DNA of 64,000 bases, taken from contig CAVVCQ010000005.1 in NCBI GenBank assembly GCA_963746805.1, forward strand, positions 62,001 through 126,000, in the 5' to 3' direction. This document shows, in pieces, positions 25,676-33,639 of the stretch (position 1 is its first letter; each line of letters starts with the position of its first letter). The notes under the pieces are model-generated. The model was not told the DNA's origin. It made no database searches and saw nothing but the letters and a program-made list of their open reading frames with translations. Origin of the DNA: DATHTC01 sp963746805. Lineage in GTDB: Bacteria > Actinomycetota > Thermoleophilia > Gaiellales > Gaiellaceae. A program made the translations under genes and the position numbers.

Positions 25676-26188
25676 GCCTGGTGCTCCTCCTCGGCGGCGC
25701 CCGCGCGGGAAAGTCCGCCGCGGCGCAGCGGCTCGCGGAGCGCTGGGACGGGCCGGTGACGTTCGTCGCCACGGCCGAGGCGCTCGACGAGGAGATGGCC
25801 GGGCGGATCGCGCGGCACCGGCGGGAGCGGCCCGCCGGGTGGACGACGGTCGAGGAGCCGCTCGCGCTGCGGGAGGCGATCGGGGCCGTCGACCCGGGCT
25901 CCGCGGCGATCGTCGACTGCCTCACGCTCTGGGTCTCGAACACGCTCGACCGCGACGAGGAGTCCGTGCTCGCGGAGGCGGCGGCGTCGGCCGCGGCTCG
26001 CGGCCGCGCACCCGGCGCCGGTGGTCGTGGTCTCGAACGAGGTCGGGCTCGGGATCGTCCCGGCGAACGCCGACGCGCGCGCCTACCGAGACCGGCTCGG
26101 CGCCGTCAACCGGGTCTTCGCCGAGCGCGCGGAGACGGCGGCGCTCGTGGTCGCCGGGCGGCTGCTGCGGCTCGAGGAGACGCTGTGA
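25672..26188 (+). CDS. cobU: Adenosylcobinamide kinase/guanylyltransferase (one frame break)
   Basis: About 172 residues when read across one frame change near 25995. P-loop LLLGGARAGKSA, then ATAEALDEEMAGRIARHRRER with the catalytic His, and VDCLTLWVSN. After the break, the other frame gives VVVSNEVGLGIVPANADARAY, the second family block, up to a stop at 26186-26188 that overlaps cobT. The two halves make a complete enzyme, so the break is probably a sequence error. Phosphorylates adenosylcobinamide and attaches GMP. Confidence 0.85.
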
Positions 26189-27210
26189 TCCCGGCCGTCG
26201 AGCCGGCGGACGCGGCCGCGGCCGCCGCGGCGCAGGCGGAGCTCGACGCCAAGACGAAGCCGCGCGGGAGCCTCGGCCGGCTCGAGGCCCTCGCTGCGCA
26301 GCTCGCCGGGATCGCCGGGGGCGAGCCGCCGCCGGTGCGCGCGACGGTCGTCGTCGCGGCCGCCGACCACGGCTGGGGCGTCAGCGCCTACCCGCCCGAG
26401 GTGACGCGGCAGATGGCGCTGAACTTCGCCTCCGGCGGCGCGGCAGTCTCCGTGCTCGCCCGGGAGCTCGGCGCAGAGCTCGTCGTCGTCGACGCCGGGA
26501 TCCGCGAGCCGGTCGACCATCCGGCCGTCCGCGCGCTGCGGTTCGGCCCGGGCACGGACGACGCCACGAGCGGGCCCGCGATGCGCGAGGCGGACGCGGA
26601 CCGCGCCCTGCTCGCGGGCGTCGACCTCGCCGAGGAGCTCGCCGCCGAGGGCGTGACCGCGATCGCACTCGGGGAGATGGGGATCGGCAACACGACCTCG
26701 GCTGCGGCCCTGCACGCTGCTCTGCTCGGAGCCGACGTCGCGGCCGTGTGCGGCCCCGGCACCGGGCTCGACGACGACGGCGTTCGACGCAAGCGCGAGG
26801 CGGTGGCACGCGCGCTCGAGGCCAACCGCGACGCCCTCGACGACCCGCTGCGGACGCTCGCCGCGCTCGGCGGGTTCGAGATCGCGTTTCTCGTCGGGGT
26901 CGCGCTCGGCGCGGCCTCCGCGCGCGTCGTCGTCGTGCTGGACGGGTTCATCGTCGGGGCTGCGGCCCTCGTCGCGGCGAGGCTCCGGCCGGAGGTCGTC
27001 GGCTTCATGGTCGCCGCGCACCGGTCGCCGGAGCCGGGCCACGCGCTCGCGCTCGAGGCGCTCGGGCTCCGGCCGCTGCTCGACCTCGGGCTGCGGCTCG
27101 GCGAGGGCACCGGCGCCGTGCTCGCGCTCCCGCTCCTGCGGGCGGCGCGGGCGATCCTGGTCGAGATGGCGACCTTCGCCGCCGCCGGGGTCACCGATGC
27201 CGGTCGCTAG
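26185..27210 (+). CDS. cobT: Nicotinate-nucleotide--dimethylbenzimidazole phosphoribosyltransferase
   Basis: 341 residues. Seen: KPRGSLGRLE, AADHGWGVSAYP, GEMGIGNTTSAAAL, CGPGTGLDDDGV, the glycine-rich GFEIAFLVGVALGAA and, near the end, EMATF with the catalytic Glu. Makes alpha-ribazole phosphate for the lower ligand of B12. GTG start overlaps the cobU stop; the reading frame upstream is a shadow of the broken cobU. cobS begins 14 bases before its end. Confidence 0.94.
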   Translation: MIPAVEPADAAAAAAAQAELDAKTKPRGSLGRLEALAAQLAGIAGGEPPPVRATVVVAAADHGWGVSAYPPEVTRQMALNFASGGAAVSVLARELGAELVVVDAGIREPVDHPAVRALRFGPGTDDATSGPAMREADADRALLAGVDLAEELAAEGVTAIALGEMGIGNTTSAAALHAALLGADVAAVCGPGTGLDDDGVRRKREAVARALEANRDALDDPLRTLAALGGFEIAFLVGVALGAASARVVVVLDGFIVGAAALVAARLRPEVVGFMVAAHRSPEPGHALALEALGLRPLLDLGLRLGEGTGAVLALPLLRAARAILVEMATFAAAGVTDAGR

Positions 27211-27937
27211 GGCGGCGCTCGCCGCGGTCGCGTTCCTGACGCGGATCCCGGTCGGCCGCCTCGTCGCGCTCGACGGGCGCGACGTCGCGCGCGGGGCGCC
27301 GCTGTACCCGCTCGTCGGCGCCGCGGTCGGGGCCGCGGCCGGCGGCGTCGCCGACCTCGCCGTGCCGACCCTCCCGGCGTGGACGGCGGCCGCGCTCGCG
27401 CTCCTCGTCGCCGCGATCGTGACCGGCGCCATGCACCTCGACGCGCTGGCCGATGCGGCCGACGGGCTCGGGGGGACGACGCGCGAGCGGCGCCTGGAGA
27501 TCATGCGCGACCACGCGATCGGCTCGTTCGGCGCCGTCGCGCTCGTGCTCGTCCTGCTCGTCGAGGCGTCGGCGCTGGCGGCGCTGGCTTCGGTCGGAGA
27601 GGCGACGGCGGCCTTCGCCGCCGCAGCTGCCGTGGCCCGCTGGGCGCCGCTGCCGCTCGCCGCGCTCCTCCCGTCCGCCCGGCCCGACGGCCAGGGACGC
27701 GCGCTCGCCGGGACAGGCGCGCTCGCGCCGGTCGTCGGACTCGCCGTCGCCGGGGCGGTCGCCGTGCTCCTGCAGGGAATCGACGGCATCGCCGTCCTCG
27801 CTGCCGCGGCAGGGACGGCGCTCGTCGCCGGCCTCTTCGTGCGGCGCCGGCTCGGCGGCGTCACGGGGGACGTCCTCGGTGCGACCACCGAGCTGGCGCA
27901 GGCGGCGGCCCTCGTCGTCCTCGTGGCGGTCTCGTGA
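27197..27937 (+). CDS. cobS: Adenosylcobinamide-GDP ribazoletransferase
   Basis: 246 residues, about six to seven membrane helices. FLTRIPVG at the N-terminus and the metal-binding HLDALADAADGLGGT are diagnostic, followed by EIMRDHAIGSFG. Joins GDP-cobinamide and alpha-ribazole phosphate in the last step but one of B12 synthesis. Overlaps cobT by 14 bases and the next gene by four. Confidence 0.94.
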   Translation: MPVARAALAAVAFLTRIPVGRLVALDGRDVARGAPLYPLVGAAVGAAAGGVADLAVPTLPAWTAAALALLVAAIVTGAMHLDALADAADGLGGTTRERRLEIMRDHAIGSFGAVALVLVLLVEASALAALASVGEATAAFAAAAAVARWAPLPLAALLPSARPDGQGRALAGTGALAPVVGLAVAGAVAVLLQGIDGIAVLAAAAGTALVAGLFVRRRLGGVTGDVLGATTELAQAAALVVLVAVS

Positions 27938-28551
27938 CCCGCCTGCTCCTCATCCGCCACGCCCGGCCCGTCGACGACGCGCGCGGTCGGTGCTACGGGC
28001 GCCTCGACGTGGGCCTCTCCGCTGAAGGCCGGGCAGAGGCGGCTTCGCTTGGTCGGGCGCTGACGGTTGCGACGGTTCTCTCGAGCCCCGCGCGCCGCGC
28101 GCTCGACACCGCAGCGGCACTCGGCGTGCCCCAGGTCGACGAGCGGCTGCGAGAGCTCGACTTCGGCGAGCTCGAGGGCCGGACGTACGAGGAGATCGAG
28201 CGCGAGCGCCCGGAGCTCTTTGCCCGCTGGATGGAGACGCCGACGGACGTGCGGTTCCCGGGCGGCGAGGGCTTCGAGGACCTGCGCGAGCGAGCCGTCG
28301 CGGCCGCGGCGGAGCTCCGCGCGCGCCACGACGGCGAGACGGTCGCGGTCGTCACGCACGGAGGCGTCGTCCGGGCGCTCCTCGCGGACGCGCTCGGCCT
28401 CCCCTCCGCAGCGATCTTCCGGCTCGACGTCGGCTACGCCCGCGTGTCCGTCGTGGACTGGTTCGACGGCGACGCGCCGGTCGTGCGCCTCGTCAACGGC
28501 GCGGCCGGCGACCTGCCAGGCCTCGGTCTCGTCGGCACCGACCGGAGCTAG
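27934..28551 (+). CDS. cobC: Histidine phosphatase, probable alpha-ribazole phosphatase
   Basis: 205 residues. Phosphohistidine motif LLLIRHARP, GRLDVGLSAEG, the acid residue in RELDFGELEGRTYEEI, and the second His in VTHGG. This is the histidine phosphatase (phosphoglycerate mutase-like) fold. Its place directly after cobS supports removal of the 5'-phosphate of alpha-ribazole phosphate or adenosylcobalamin phosphate. GTG start overlaps cobS by four bases. A hairpin follows immediately, ending the operon. Confidence 0.85.
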   Translation: MTRLLLIRHARPVDDARGRCYGRLDVGLSAEGRAEAASLGRALTVATVLSSPARRALDTAAALGVPQVDERLRELDFGELEGRTYEEIERERPELFARWMETPTDVRFPGGEGFEDLRERAVAAAAELRARHDGETVAVVTHGGVVRALLADALGLPSAAIFRLDVGYARVSVVDWFDGDAPVVRLVNGAAGDLPGLGLVGTDRS

Positions 28552-28565
28552 TGGCTCAGAGCCAC
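28551..28565 (+). terminator. Hairpin at the end of the B12 operon
   Basis: GTGGCTC/GAGCCAC with a single central A, starting at the last base of the cobC stop codon. The same 15-base core recurs inside the longer palindrome at 44721-44749. No T-run. Confidence 0.5.
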
Positions 28566-28590
28566 AAACTCCTCCTCGGCCTCGCATGAC

Positions 28591-28596
28591 TAGGAT
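28591..28596 (+). promoter_or_regulatory. -10 box of the VanZ-like gene
   Basis: TAGGAT, 6 bases before the GTG start at 28603. Confidence 0.5.
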
Positions 28597-28602
28597 CGCC
28601 CG

Positions 28603-28941
28603 GTGCCGGCTGCCTCGTTCCAATCCCGCTGGCTGCCGGCGCTCGCGTGGGCGTGCCTGATCTTCGCGCTGTCGGGCGTGCCGAGCCTCGGCACCGACCT
28701 CGGCCTGTGGGACACCGTGCTGCGCAAGCTCGCGCACGCGACCGAGTACGCGATCCTCGCGGTGCTCCTGACACGGGCGCTCTCGCCGCGGGCGGCCTGG
28801 CTCGGCGCGGTGGCGTTCGCCGTGACGGACGAGCTGCACCAGGCGCTCGTGCCCGGGCGGGCGGCGCGGCCGCTCGACGTCGCGATCGACGCGGCCGGCG
28901 CCCTCGTCGGGCTGCTCGTCCTGCGGCAGCTGCGCCGCTAG
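28603..28941 (+). CDS. VanZ family membrane protein
   Basis: 112 residues, about four short membrane helices. Family blocks: IFALSGVPSLG, KLAHATEYAILAVLL, DELHQALVPGRAARPLDV and a final DAAGALVG helix. VanZ relatives are small membrane proteins linked to glycopeptide tolerance or envelope stress; the biochemical activity is not known. GTG start is placed directly after a TAGGAT box. Confidence 0.85.
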   Translation: MPAASFQSRWLPALAWACLIFALSGVPSLGTDLGLWDTVLRKLAHATEYAILAVLLTRALSPRAAWLGAVAFAVTDELHQALVPGRAARPLDVAIDAAGALVGLLVLRQLRR

Positions 28942-28942
28942 C

Positions 28943-28948
28943 TAGCAT
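28943..28948 (+). promoter_or_regulatory. -10 box of the 73-residue ORF
   Basis: TAGCAT, 7 bases before the ATG at 28956; it begins one base after the stop codon of the VanZ-like gene. Confidence 0.5.
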
Positions 28949-28955
28949 CGCCGGG

Positions 28956-29177
28956 ATGGACCGGAAGGACATGTCCGATCGGCAGTTCGAGGCACTGCTC
29001 GAGCGCCTCGACCGGATCGCGCTCGAGCTCGCTCGGCTGAACCGGCGCCAGGAGGCCGAGGAAGGCTTCCTTCGCGTCGCCGCCGAGCTGCGCTCGCTGA
29101 ACGATTCGCTGCAGGCACTGGCCTACGCCGCCCTCGGGCAGAGCGGGCCGACCGTCAGGCGCCGGCGCGCGGGCTAG
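28956..29177 (+). CDS. Small coiled-coil protein of unknown function
   Basis: 73 residues, charged and helical throughout (DRQFEALLERLDRIALELAR), with a leucine spacing that suggests a coiled coil, then a short basic tail. The ATG lies just after a TAGCAT -10 box, which supports it as a real leaderless gene. It has no recognisable family. Its stop abuts the end of the convergent dehydrogenase gene. Confidence 0.6.
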   Translation: MDRKDMSDRQFEALLERLDRIALELARLNRRQEAEEGFLRVAAELRSLNDSLQALAYAALGQSGPTVRRRRAG

Positions 29178-30287
29178 CTACCCCGCGAGGCGGTAGATCG
29201 TGCCGCGGTGCGAGACGAGGTACACCTCGCCCCGCGCGTCCTCGCCGAACGACGTCAGGCTCTCGACGCGGAACGGCTCGCGCCGGACGAGCGGCCGCGA
29301 GCCGCGCTTCAGGCTCCAGACGGTGCCCGAGCAGTAGTCGCCGTAGAAGTAGCGCCCGCGCGCCGCGGCGACCGAGCCGCGGGAGACGAACCCGCCCGTG
29401 ATCGAGCAGCCCTCACCCCGGCCGTAGACGGCGATCGGCTGGACGAGCCGCCCCCGCGCGATCGGCTTGTCCTCGAACCGCTCGCGCCCCTCGTAGGCGT
29501 CCCACCCGTAGTTCTCGAGGCCCGGGCTCCGGCGCGGCAGGAAGTCGACCTCCTCCCAGGCGTTCTGCCCGACGTCGCCGATCCAGAGGTCGCCGGTGCT
29601 CCGGTCGAACGAGACGCGCCACGGGTTGCGGAGGCCGAGCGCCTCGATCTTCGCGCCCCGCGTCGCGACGTTGATCGAGACGAGCTTGCCGAGGAGTGTG
29701 CTCATGTCCTGGGCGCGGTTCTCCGGGTCGCCGCCGGCGCCGCCGTCACCCATGCCGACGTAGAGCCGCCCGTCGGGGCCGAAGACGACCTGCCCGCCGT
29801 TGTGGTTGGAGTACGGCTGGCGCACGAACAGCAGTCGCCGCGCAGTGCCCGGGATGGCACGCGTCCCGTTCGACCGGTACTCGACGACGTTCGTGTGGCC
29901 GTCGCGGTCGGTGTAGTTGACGTAGAAGCGCCGGTTGGACGCGTACTGCGGGTGGAAGGCGACGGACAGGAGGCCCTGCTCGCCGCCGGAGCGGACGAGC
30001 GAGCGGATGTCGAGGAACGGCTGCGCACGGACGCGGCCGTTCTGGACGACGAGGATGCGTCCCGCCTGCTCGACGACGTAGAGCCGGCCCGGCTCGCTGC
30101 GCGGCGCCGTCACGTGCACCGGCGACTCGAGGCCGCTCACCACGGGACGGATCGAGAGCGCGGCCCGCTGCGCGGTCGCCGGCGCGGCCTGCGTCGTCGC
30201 CTCCCGCGTCCCCTCGTCCTCGCCCAGCCCGCAGCCTGGCAGCGCCGCGACGAGGACCGCCGCGACGCCGAGCGCGAGCCGCTTCAC
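29178..30287 (-). CDS. PQQ-dependent sugar dehydrogenase family lipoprotein
   Basis: 369 residues. Lipobox LPGC with C19 after a signal segment; a short Ala/Thr linker; then a six-bladed propeller of the glucose/sorbosone dehydrogenase family (GGEQGLLSVAFHPQY, NHNGGQVVFGPDGRLYVGMGD, ALGLRNPWRVSFD, WEEVDF, ENYGWDAYEG). The His and Arg/Asn cofactor-contact positions of that family are present. Expected to oxidise aldoses on the outer face of the membrane, if PQQ is available; no PQQ synthesis gene is in the window. Confidence 0.88.
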   Translation of the reverse strand: MKRLALGVAAVLVAALPGCGLGEDEGTREATTQAAPATAQRAALSIRPVVSGLESPVHVTAPRSEPGRLYVVEQAGRILVVQNGRVRAQPFLDIRSLVRSGGEQGLLSVAFHPQYASNRRFYVNYTDRDGHTNVVEYRSNGTRAIPGTARRLLFVRQPYSNHNGGQVVFGPDGRLYVGMGDGGAGGDPENRAQDMSTLLGKLVSINVATRGAKIEALGLRNPWRVSFDRSTGDLWIGDVGQNAWEEVDFLPRRSPGLENYGWDAYEGRERFEDKPIARGRLVQPIAVYGRGEGCSITGGFVSRGSVAAARGRYFYGDYCSGTVWSLKRGSRPLVRREPFRVESLTSFGEDARGEVYLVSHRGTIYRLAG

Positions 30288-30946
30288 CGCTTGATCAGCG
30301 CCTTCCGCAGCTCGTCCTCCTGGCCCGGCTCGAGAATCGCGAGGACCTGGTCGCCCGCCCGGAGCTCGGTCTCGCCGCCCGCGATCACCGCCTTGCCGTC
30401 GCGGACGACCGAGATGACGCGCGCGCCCTCGGGCAGCCGGATGCCGCCGATCGTCTTGCCCGTGCAGGGGTCGCCGCGGTCGATCTGCACCTCGACGATC
30501 TCGAGGTTCTCGTTCCGGAGCTCGAGCAGCTGCACGAGGTCGTGCTCGGGCACCTCGTGCTCGACGAGGGCCATGATGCTCACCGTCGCGGAGACCGTGG
30601 GCGCGACCCCGAGCAGGTCGAAGTGCTTCTGGTTGCGCGGGTCGTTCACGCGCGCGATCACCTTGGGGACGCCGTAGCGCTCGCGCGCGACCTGGCCGAT
30701 GACGATGTTGTCCTCGTCGTCGCCGGTGACCGCGATCACGAGGTCCGGCGGCCGCTCGATCCCCGCCTGCTCGAGCACGTAGAGCTCCGTCGCGTCGCCG
30801 TGGAGCACCTGGTGCTCGAACTCCTCCTCCAGCCGCTCGAAGCGGTCGCGGCGCTGCTCGACGAGCGTCGCCTCGTGCCCGAGCCGCAGCATCCGCCGCA
30901 GCACGCCCGTCCCGACCTTGCCGCCGCCGGCCACGATCGCGTACAT
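30284..30946 (-). CDS. TrkA/KtrA-type potassium channel regulator (RCK protein)
   Basis: 220 residues: Rossmann NAD(H)-binding RCK-N domain (IVAGGGKVGTGVLRR, acid end of strand 2 in LVEQRRDRF, HGDATE) and an RCK-C domain from about residue 145. Resembles one half of the CeoB/CeoC pair described in mycobacteria. Its stop overlaps the lipoprotein gene by four bases, and its ATG overlaps the stop of the next TrkA-type gene (TGATG-type junction). Gates K+ uptake through TrkH. Confidence 0.9.
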   Translation of the reverse strand: MYAIVAGGGKVGTGVLRRMLRLGHEATLVEQRRDRFERLEEEFEHQVLHGDATELYVLEQAGIERPPDLVIAVTGDDEDNIVIGQVARERYGVPKVIARVNDPRNQKHFDLLGVAPTVSATVSIMALVEHEVPEHDLVQLLELRNENLEIVEVQIDRGDPCTGKTIGGIRLPEGARVISVVRDGKAVIAGGETELRAGDQVLAILEPGQEDELRKALIKR

Positions 30947-31383
30947 CAGCGCGCCGCCTCCTCGAGCGCTCCCGCCGCGTCCGCGAACGTGAGCACGCTG
31001 TCGGTGAGCTGGTCGATCGCCGTCTGCGTCGGGCAGACGACCTTCATCCCCTGCTGCGCGTAGAACTGCGCGCGGATCGGGTCGAGGATGCGCACGACGA
31101 CGAGCGGGACCTCGAAGCGCAGCTTCGCGACCTGCGCGACGACGATGTTCGTGTTGTCGCCGTTCGTGGAGACGACGACCGCGTCGGCGCCCTCGATGCC
31201 GGCCTTCTCGAGCAGCTTCGCGTCCATGCCGTGGCCGACGATGAAGGCGCCGCGCCAGCCGTCGCCGAGGCGCGCGAGGGCCTCCTCCTTCTCGTCCACG
31301 ACCGTCACGTCCCAGTTGAGCGCTGCGAGGCGCCTGGCGACGCTCGATCCGACGCGGCCGCAGCCGACCACCAGCGCACGCAT
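30946..31383 (-). CDS. TrkA N-terminal domain protein (RCK-N only)
   Basis: 145 residues. Only the NAD-binding RCK-N domain is present: LVVGCGRVGSSVARR, VDEKEEAL, GHGMDAKLLEKAGIEGAD. The RCK-C ligand domain is missing; the protein ends about 10 residues after the Rossmann core. It probably pairs with the full RCK protein encoded directly downstream. ATG follows a TACGCT -10 box by 6 bases, so the pair is probably transcribed from a leaderless start here. Confidence 0.85.
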   Translation of the reverse strand: MRALVVGCGRVGSSVARRLAALNWDVTVVDEKEEALARLGDGWRGAFIVGHGMDAKLLEKAGIEGADAVVVSTNGDNTNIVVAQVAKLRFEVPLVVVRILDPIRAQFYAQQGMKVVCPTQTAIDQLTDSVLTFADAAGALEEAAR

Positions 31384-31389
31384 GCGCGG

Positions 31390-31395
31390 AGCGTA
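31390..31395 (-). promoter_or_regulatory. -10 box of the TrkA-type gene pair
   Basis: TACGCT on the minus strand, 6 bases before the ATG at 31383. Confidence 0.5.
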
Positions 31396-31411
31396 GCGAA
31401 GGGGTGCGGCC

Positions 31412-33299
31412 TCAGGCCTCCTCGAGAGCCCCCTGCGGGAAGGCGACGATCAGCACCTCGGCGGACGCGCGGCGGAGCACGTAGTCGACCGTCGGCGAGA
31501 AGAAGCGCGACTGCCGGCGCCAGCGCGGTGCCGAGCCCGAGCACGATCAGGTCGGCCTTCCGCTGCTCGGCCTCGTGGACGATCGCCTGCCCGATGGAAC
31601 GTGCGCGGACGACCTCCCCGTCGATCCGGACGCCGAAGTCCTCCCCGAGCAGGCGCGCCTCGGCGAGCGAGGCGGCGGCGCGCTCGTCGTCGTCGGCGTC
31701 CACCTCGTCGAGCGGGCGCGAGAGCGGGACGCGGGTCACGTACAGGACCTCGACGACCGCCGCGCTCTCGGCCGCGATCCGGACGGCCGTCGCGACCATC
31801 TCCTCGCCGATCTCGCCGATCTTCATCGGCACGAGGATGCGCCGGTAGCGGGTCTCCGGCAGGCGCTGCTCGTCGGTCGAGACGACGCTCTCGGTGAGCC
31901 GCTCGCCGTGTCGGCGGCGGACGGCGACGTAGAGGAGCACGCCCCCGGCGAGCCAGAGCGGGCCGGCGACGCGCGCGCCCGGATGCGTCCAGAGCGCCAC
32001 GACCATCACCGCCGCCGTGAGGACGAAGCCGACGACCGAGAGGACCGGGACGACCGCGCCGCCGACCCGTACTCCGCCCGGCACCTTGAACGGACGGCGC
32101 AGCTCGGGCTGGGTGAACCGGAGGCGGATCACGGCGAGCTGCGCGGCGCCGAACGCGACGAGGACACCGAAGCTGTAGAGCGACGCGAGCGTCACGACCG
32201 GGTCGTCGCGCAGGACGTCGACCGCGACGAGCGTGATCGCCGACACGGCGCCGGCGGCGACGAGCGCCTGCGGCGCGACGAGCGTGCGCCGGTGCAGGCG
32301 CCCGAACGTGCGGGGCAGCTGGTCGTGCTCGCCGAGCGAGTACGCGAGCCGGCCGAAGCCGGAGATCGAGGTCGTCGCCGCGGTCAGGAGGATCAGCACG
32401 CCGGTGAGGCCGACGTAGACACGCAGGACGTCACCGAGCACGGACGGGAGCTCCGCCGACAGCACCTCCACGACCCCCATGAGCGGCGCGCGCACCCAGT
32501 CGCCCCCGAGCGCGTTCTCGTGGCTCTCGGCCGGGAAGGCGGAGAGCGCGACGAGGCCGATCGCCGTGTAGATCGCCACCGTGAGCCCGATCGCGGTGAA
32601 CAGGCTCCGCGGCAGGGTGCGACCCGGCCGCCGCGTCTCCTCGGCGAGGTTCGCGACCGTCTCGAGGCCCGTGTAGGCGAGGAGCGCGAGCGGCAGCGCG
32701 AAGGCGATCGAGTGCCACGTCGGCGCCACCCCGAGCTCCGTCCCGGCCTCGAGCGCGTCGCGCGAGTAGATCAGGGCGAACCCGAGTCCCACGAGGAGGA
32801 CCTGCGTGCCGAGGTCGACGACGGCGACCGCGACCACGGCGCGGTAGAGGCGCGAGCGGCGCAGCAGGCGGTACGCCACGATCGCCGCGATCGCGAGCAC
32901 CGCGACGACCGTGTCCCACGGGCTCTCGCGCAGCGTCTCGAACCCGAACGCGGCGCCGAGGTAGTGCGGGACGAACAGCGTCGACAGCGCGATCACGATC
33001 ACGTAGTCCAGGAAGAGCGCCCACCCGGTGACGAAGCCGGCGAGGTCGTTGAACGCCTTCCGGACGAAGGTGGCGGCGCCGCCGGTCTCGCGGATCGAGG
33101 TCGTGCCCTCGACGTACGAGAGCGCGACGATCACGAAGTAGACGCCGGCGCCGAGCAGCACCGCGGGCGTGAAGCCGAGCGCGTAGACCGCGATGACGCC
33201 GAGCGCGAAGTAGAGCGACGACGCGATCTCCCCGTACGCGATCGAGAAGAGCGCGGGCGCGTCGATCACCCGCTCGAGCCGCGGCAGCTTGCGCGCCAT
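31412..33299 (-). CDS. APC family permease with C-terminal universal stress domain, copy 1 (one frame break)
   Basis: About 629 residues. Twelve-helix APC transporter (PALFSIAYGEIASSLYFALG; YTGLETVANLAEETRRPGRT), then from about residue 480 a cytoplasmic USP domain (RRILVPMKIGEIGEEMV ... RKADLIVLG). A frame change near 31515 interrupts the USP end; the other frame completes it (FFSPTVDYVLRRASAEVLIVA) and stops at 31412. Paralogue of the next permease. Its place between TrkA-type genes, as with Rv2690c next to ceoBC in mycobacteria, hints at K+ or amino-acid/ion-linked transport. TAGGCT box 9 bases before the ATG. Confidence 0.85.
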
Positions 33300-33308
33300 G
33301 CGCGGGTG

Positions 33309-33314
33309 AGCCTA
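33309..33314 (-). promoter_or_regulatory. -10 box of APC permease copy 1
   Basis: TAGGCT on the minus strand, 9 bases before the ATG at 33299. Confidence 0.45.
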
Positions 33315-33382
33315 GATGGTGGATCGGAGCGGCGCGTGATCGCCGGGGGCGCACCTGACCGAGCAGGACGGCGCGATCGGCT

Positions 33383-33409
33383 GCGGCGCGTAGCAGCGCT
33401 ACGCGTCGC
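33383..33409 (-). terminator. Strong hairpin after the small membrane protein gene
   Basis: 12-bp stem with one G-T pair (33383-33394 with 33398-33409), loop AGC. It separates the unit 33478-35533 from permease copy 1. No T-run. Confidence 0.5.
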
Positions 33410-33477
33410 GGCCGAGCGTGGCGATCCTGCGATGTGTCAGGGGCGTCCGGCCCCGCGCGACACTCCGATCCGCATCG

Positions 33478-33639
33478 TCAACGACGCAGCTGCACGTACA
33501 AGCGGCCCGCGCCGGCGAGCGCGAAGAGCGGCCCGAGGAGGAGCCCGACGCCTCCGCCGCGCGCCGCCGAGGACCGTCATCACGATCCGAGCACGATCGC
33601 GGACGAGAGGACGAGCGTGCCGAGCGCGTACGCCTTCAT
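33478..33639 (-). CDS. Small two-helix membrane protein (apparently frameshifted)
   Basis: The ATG at 33639 overlaps a TGA in the permease region (TGATG). The first frame reads MKAYALGTLVLSSAIVLG; after a break near 33583 a second frame reads VMTVLGGAR, and after another near 33560 GVGLLLGPLFALAGAGRLY and a basic end before TGA. Joined, this is a plausible 53-residue protein with two membrane helices and a Gly-rich turn. Not recognised. Its order after the permease suggests a small partner subunit (inference). Confidence 0.45.

Noticed and set aside
26083..28839. A 918-codon open frame on the minus strand opposite cobT, cobS and the phosphatase gene
   Set aside because: Low-complexity Arg/Ala composition and no motif; the opposite strand encodes the B12 genes.
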